Shown here piece by piece: positions 61,546 through 64,000 of a DNA stretch of 64,000 nucleotides (its first letter is position 1; the number at the start of each line of letters is the position of its first letter). The notes under the pieces were generated by a model. The model saw nothing but the letters and a program-made list of their open reading frames with translations, was not told the DNA's origin and did not search any database. The position numbers and the translations under genes are program-made. Source of the stretch: Flavobacterium bizetiae (GTDB taxonomy: Bacteria; Bacteroidota; Bacteroidia; Flavobacteriales; Flavobacteriaceae); contig NZ_CADCSU010000047.1 of assembly GCF_902804475.1 (NCBI RefSeq), forward strand, positions 1-64,000, read 5' to 3'.

Positions 61546-61580
61546 AAAACTGCTAAACGAATGGTTTAGCAGTTTTTTTT
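61546..61580. terminator. Bidirectional intrinsic terminator
   Basis: The stem AAAACTGCTAAAC / GTTTAGCAGTTTT with a 5-base loop and an eight-T run separates the HTCS from the convergent lipoprotein gene. Confidence 0.92.
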
Positions 61581-61606
61581 AATATAGCTAATTTTTAAAA
61601 TTTTAT

Positions 61607-62077
61607 CTACTGAACATAAAAAGGAACACTGTACAAACATCTTACCCGGTATCCATCTTTTATTGCAGGCTTCCAGTTGGGCGATAATTTTAAAACTCTT
61701 ACCAACTCTTCTCCTGATTTATAACCAAAATCACGAAGAACTTTTATATCAGACAACGATCCGTCTTTTTCAATTACAAAATTGACAAAGACTCCTCCGT
61801 AGGCTTCATTTTTGACTGCTTCTTTCGGTGCAACATAATTCTTCTTTAAAAAAACATGAAACTTATCCATACCTCCCGAATATTTGGGCAAAGAGTCTAC
61901 CAATGGTGAATTGTAAATTTCCTTGTCGTTTTCGTCGACTTTATATTCTAATGCAGTCTTTTCTGGAGATTTCTTTTCAACTTTTAAAGGAGGATTGACA
62001 ATTGCGGGCTTCTTGTTCTCTTTTTGGCAACTTGCCATTATGATACAACTAAAAAATAAGAAAAGCTTTTTCTTCAT
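61607..62077 (-). CDS. TonB C-terminal-domain lipoprotein
   Basis: This is a 156-residue lipoprotein. The start at 62077 gives a proper signal with Cys17 (MASCQKENKK). The C-terminal ~90 residues form a TonB-C domain (GGMDKFHVFLKKNYVAPKEA, GGVFVNFVIEKDGSLSDIKV, LKLSPNWKPAIKDGYRVRC). Real TonB proteins have an inner-membrane anchor and Pro-rich spanner, which this lacks, so it is not a classical energy transducer. It may be an envelope accessory protein. It is monocistronic, with a terminator after it. Confidence 0.8.
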   Translation of the reverse strand: MKKKLFLFFSCIIMASCQKENKKPAIVNPPLKVEKKSPEKTALEYKVDENDKEIYNSPLVDSLPKYSGGMDKFHVFLKKNYVAPKEAVKNEAYGGVFVNFVIEKDGSLSDIKVLRDFGYKSGEELVRVLKLSPNWKPAIKDGYRVRCLYSVPFYVQ

Positions 62078-62443
62078 TATATATTGTATTGAGTTATACT
62101 TCAAAAATATAAATTAAATATTCGGTTAGAGTAAAATTAGCAAAAACCGAATTCATTTGTCTATTATATTCAAATACCCTTAAAACAGAAGCATTACAAT
62201 TAAATAATTTTGTATTAATTTAATTTACAACTAATTACAAAAAATAGTATTAAATTTGAAAGACAAAATTTCTATGCTATTTACTTCTTTATAAGTAATT
62301 TAATTTTCAAAACGCCATTACTTAATCTAGGTTAACGCATAGATCCCCACATCCCATATAAATTTGTACAAGAAATCTAAGTCAAAATAAAAAGACCAAA
62401 ACTTAGATTGAATTAAAATATATTAATCTAAAACCAAAATAAG
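62078..62443. other. 366-bp intergenic region with one promoter
   Basis: It is very AT-rich and holds no ORF of note. The only clear signal is the -7 element at 62359-62366 for the hydrolase. Confidence 0.6.
62359..62366 (+). promoter_or_regulatory. -7 element of the chloroperoxidase-like gene
   Basis: TAAATTTG matches the Bacteroidota -7 consensus. Transcription would begin about 70 bp before the ATG. Confidence 0.55.
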
Positions 62444-63262
62444 ATGAGTACAATTACAGTAAAAGACGGAACAGAAATTTATTACAAGGATTGGGGAACT
62501 GGACAACCAATAGTTTTTCATCATGGATGGCCTTTATCAGGTGATGATTGGGATGCACAAATGATGTTTTTCCTGAAACAAGGATACAGAGTTATTGCTC
62601 ATGACAGACGTGGACATGGTCGTTCTGGTCAAAGCTCAGAAGGAAATAATATGGAAACTTACGCAGCAGATGTGGCAGAACTAACGGCGGCTCTGGATTT
62701 GAAAGATGCGATTCACGTTGGTCATTCTACAGGAGGCGGAGAAGTAATACGTTATGCTGCAAAATATGGGAAAGGGCGCGTTGCAAAAGCCATTATCATT
62801 AGTGCTGTAACGCCAATAATGATAAAAAATGAAGCCAATCCTGATGGTGTACCATTGTCTGTTTTTGATGAAATTAGAGAAGGTACAGGTTTTAACAGAG
62901 CACAATATTTTTACGATTTTCCTATTCCGTTTTATGGATGGAACCGCGAAGGAAAAACAGTTCAGGAAGGAATTAAACACAATTGGTGGCGTCAGGGAAT
63001 GATGGGTTCTGTACTGGCTCATTATGAAGGTATAAAAGCTTTCTCTGAATCAGATTTTACCGAAGATCTTAAGAGTTTAGAGATTCCGGTTCTTGTTTTA
63101 CACGGAGAAGACGATCAGATTGTGCCTTATAATCAAGCGCCTAAAGCTGCCAAGTTATTAAAACACGGAAAATTAATTTCGTATCCGGGATTCCCTCATG
63201 GTATGCCAACAACAGAAGCTGCTACTATTAATAAAGATATTTTAGATTTTATAAAATCGTAA
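62444..63262 (+). CDS. Alpha/beta hydrolase, non-heme chloroperoxidase/arylesterase type
   Basis: This 272-residue cytosolic hydrolase has the oxyanion HHGWPLSGDDWD, the HDRRGHGRS segment, the nucleophile elbow GHSTGGGE (Ser), Asp in LHGEDDQIVP and His in FPHGMPTT, completing the triad. It belongs to the cofactor-free haloperoxidase group (perhydrolase/arylesterase); in vivo substrates are unknown. It has its own promoter and terminator and no related neighbours. Confidence 0.92.
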   Translation: MSTITVKDGTEIYYKDWGTGQPIVFHHGWPLSGDDWDAQMMFFLKQGYRVIAHDRRGHGRSGQSSEGNNMETYAADVAELTAALDLKDAIHVGHSTGGGEVIRYAAKYGKGRVAKAIIISAVTPIMIKNEANPDGVPLSVFDEIREGTGFNRAQYFYDFPIPFYGWNREGKTVQEGIKHNWWRQGMMGSVLAHYEGIKAFSESDFTEDLKSLEIPVLVLHGEDDQIVPYNQAPKAAKLLKHGKLISYPGFPHGMPTTEAATINKDILDFIKS

Positions 63263-63279
63263 GCAATAACATCTTCATA

Positions 63280-63317
63280 AAAAAACCTCCAAAATCAAAT
63301 GACTTTGGAGGTTTTTT
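63280..63317 (+). terminator. Intrinsic terminator after the hydrolase
   Basis: The stem AAAAACCTCCAAA / TTTGGAGGTTTTT with a 12-base loop and a T run. Confidence 0.92.
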
Positions 63318-63463
63318 AATTTATAATGATTGTTTCGAAATTGAGACAGAACAGGATAATGCTAAGTATTTTCTATTTCTTTATTAAAATAGCCATTCAT
63401 TGTGCTGCATATATTTCTTATATTCGCTTGTCTGAAAAACGAATTGAAAAACAACACACTTAA

Positions 63464-64000
63464 ATGGAAATATTAATAATAACCGGACCTCCTTATTCAG
63501 GAAAAGGGACACAATGTAATGTACTAAAAGAGTTATTAGGTTTTGAACACATCTCGACCGGAGACCGATGCAGAGAAGAAAAACAAAACGGAACAGCATT
63601 AGGAAAAATAATGTCGGAATATGAAGAAAAGGGAGATTTAGTACCTGATGCTATAATAAAAGATCTTTTTAGTAAAATACTTGATGAGAATAAATCAAGA
63701 GCCGGAATAATTTTAGATGGTTATCCAAGAACGAAACCTCAGGTTGATGATTTACTGGAACTTGTTAAGTCCAAAAATATGGAAATTGGAAAAGTAATCA
63801 ATATTGATGTTCCAAAATCTGAATTATTAATCAGAGCCAAAAAAAGAGCTGAAACTTCTAATCGTAAAGATGACGCGAGTCCGCAAACTCATTTAAAACG
63901 AATAGAAATTTTTGAAGAAATGACCAGACCGGCAATCGAATATATGAAATCAAAAATGAAAGTATTGACTTTTGATGGTCTTGGAACAATTGAAGAAATC
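63464..64000 (+). CDS. Adenylate kinase-like protein (cut by window end)
   Basis: The first 179 codons run in frame to the window edge with no stop. The P-loop TGPPYSGKGTQCN, the NMP-binding ISTGDRCREEKQNGTALG, LDGYPRTKPQVDD and a short LID-type segment (KKRAETSNRKDDASP) identify a nucleoside-monophosphate kinase of the adenylate kinase family: AMP + ATP to 2 ADP. The LID is the short form. Tyr in place of the usual Gly in the P-loop (GPPYSG) suggests a divergent paralogue and not necessarily the essential housekeeping enzyme. Confidence 0.88.
   Translation, partial: MEILIITGPPYSGKGTQCNVLKELLGFEHISTGDRCREEKQNGTALGKIMSEYEEKGDLVPDAIIKDLFSKILDENKSRAGIILDGYPRTKPQVDDLLELVKSKNMEIGKVINIDVPKSELLIRAKKRAETSNRKDDASPQTHLKRIEIFEEMTRPAIEYMKSKMKVLTFDGLGTIEEI

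Noticed and set aside
62330..62336. Additional GGTTAAC box before the hydrolase
   Set aside because: A single 7-mer without a phased partner is expected by chance in AT-rich DNA.

Overview
The window looks like chromosomal DNA of a Flavobacterium-type member of the Bacteroidota. The evidence is AT-rich sequence, two SusC/SusD pairs, two giant hybrid two-component regulators, many lipoproteins with Cys-(acidic/Lys) starts, promoters of the TAnnTTTG type and very few Shine-Dalgarno sequences. I saw no tRNA, rRNA, CRISPR array, transposase or phage gene.

Layout. (1) 1-8.3 kb is a mixed accessory stretch: a PL14-like lipoprotein, an MFS exporter with a divergent AraC regulator, a GH76 plus aldose 1-epimerase pair behind a LacI-like palindrome, and a Tet(X)-like flavin monooxygenase with an AraC regulator. 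(2) 8.5-33.5 kb is a plus-strand polysaccharide utilisation locus (PUL) that fits heparin/heparan sulfate: GH88, PL12, a heparinase-I-fold lipoprotein, SusC, SusD, a small periplasmic protein, a ROK sugar kinase, a sulfatase, a PL15-like lyase, a hybrid sensor (HTCS), a DUF4861 protein, a KduD-like SDR, and a glucosamine-6-phosphate deaminase fused to a PIG-L-type deacetylase. Several promoters in it share an ATTCAAAAC box. (3) 33.5-44.2 kb holds a TonB-dependent receptor divergent from a histidine kinase/response regulator pair, with 11-bp phased GGTTAAC repeats between them, followed by general genes (TIM-barrel enzyme, SnoaL-like protein, cold-shock protein, PQQ-propeller protein, YheT-like hydrolase, small unknowns). 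(4) 44.2-61.5 kb is a second PUL on the minus strand: SusC, SusD, GH5-like, GH43-like, GH2, GH43, aldose epimerase and GH43, with its HTCS divergent. It suits a plant arabinose/galactose/xylose-containing glycan. (5) 61.6-64 kb has a TonB-C lipoprotein, a chloroperoxidase-like alpha/beta hydrolase and the start of an adenylate kinase cut by the window edge.

How the first PUL would work (inference from families): the surface lipoprotein lyase cuts the chain, SusC/SusD import oligosaccharides, and periplasmic PL12, PL15-like lyase, sulfatase and GH88 reduce them to amino sugar and 4-deoxy-5-keto-uronate. The SDR handles the uronate branch; the ROK kinase and NagB fusion take the amino sugar to fructose 6-phosphate. 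DUF4861 is the unassigned step. The HTCS would sense an oligosaccharide and activate through the shared promoter box.

Several gaps carry families of intergenic repeats. Four ~100-117 bp long-hairpin elements, two copies of a second ~100-120 bp element, a short GTCAA palindrome and a 51-bp exact repeat occur at distant sites. The most interesting items are the operator-like patterns, the beta-rich insertion in the first SusD, the DUF4861 gene in a glycosaminoglycan PUL and the repeat families.
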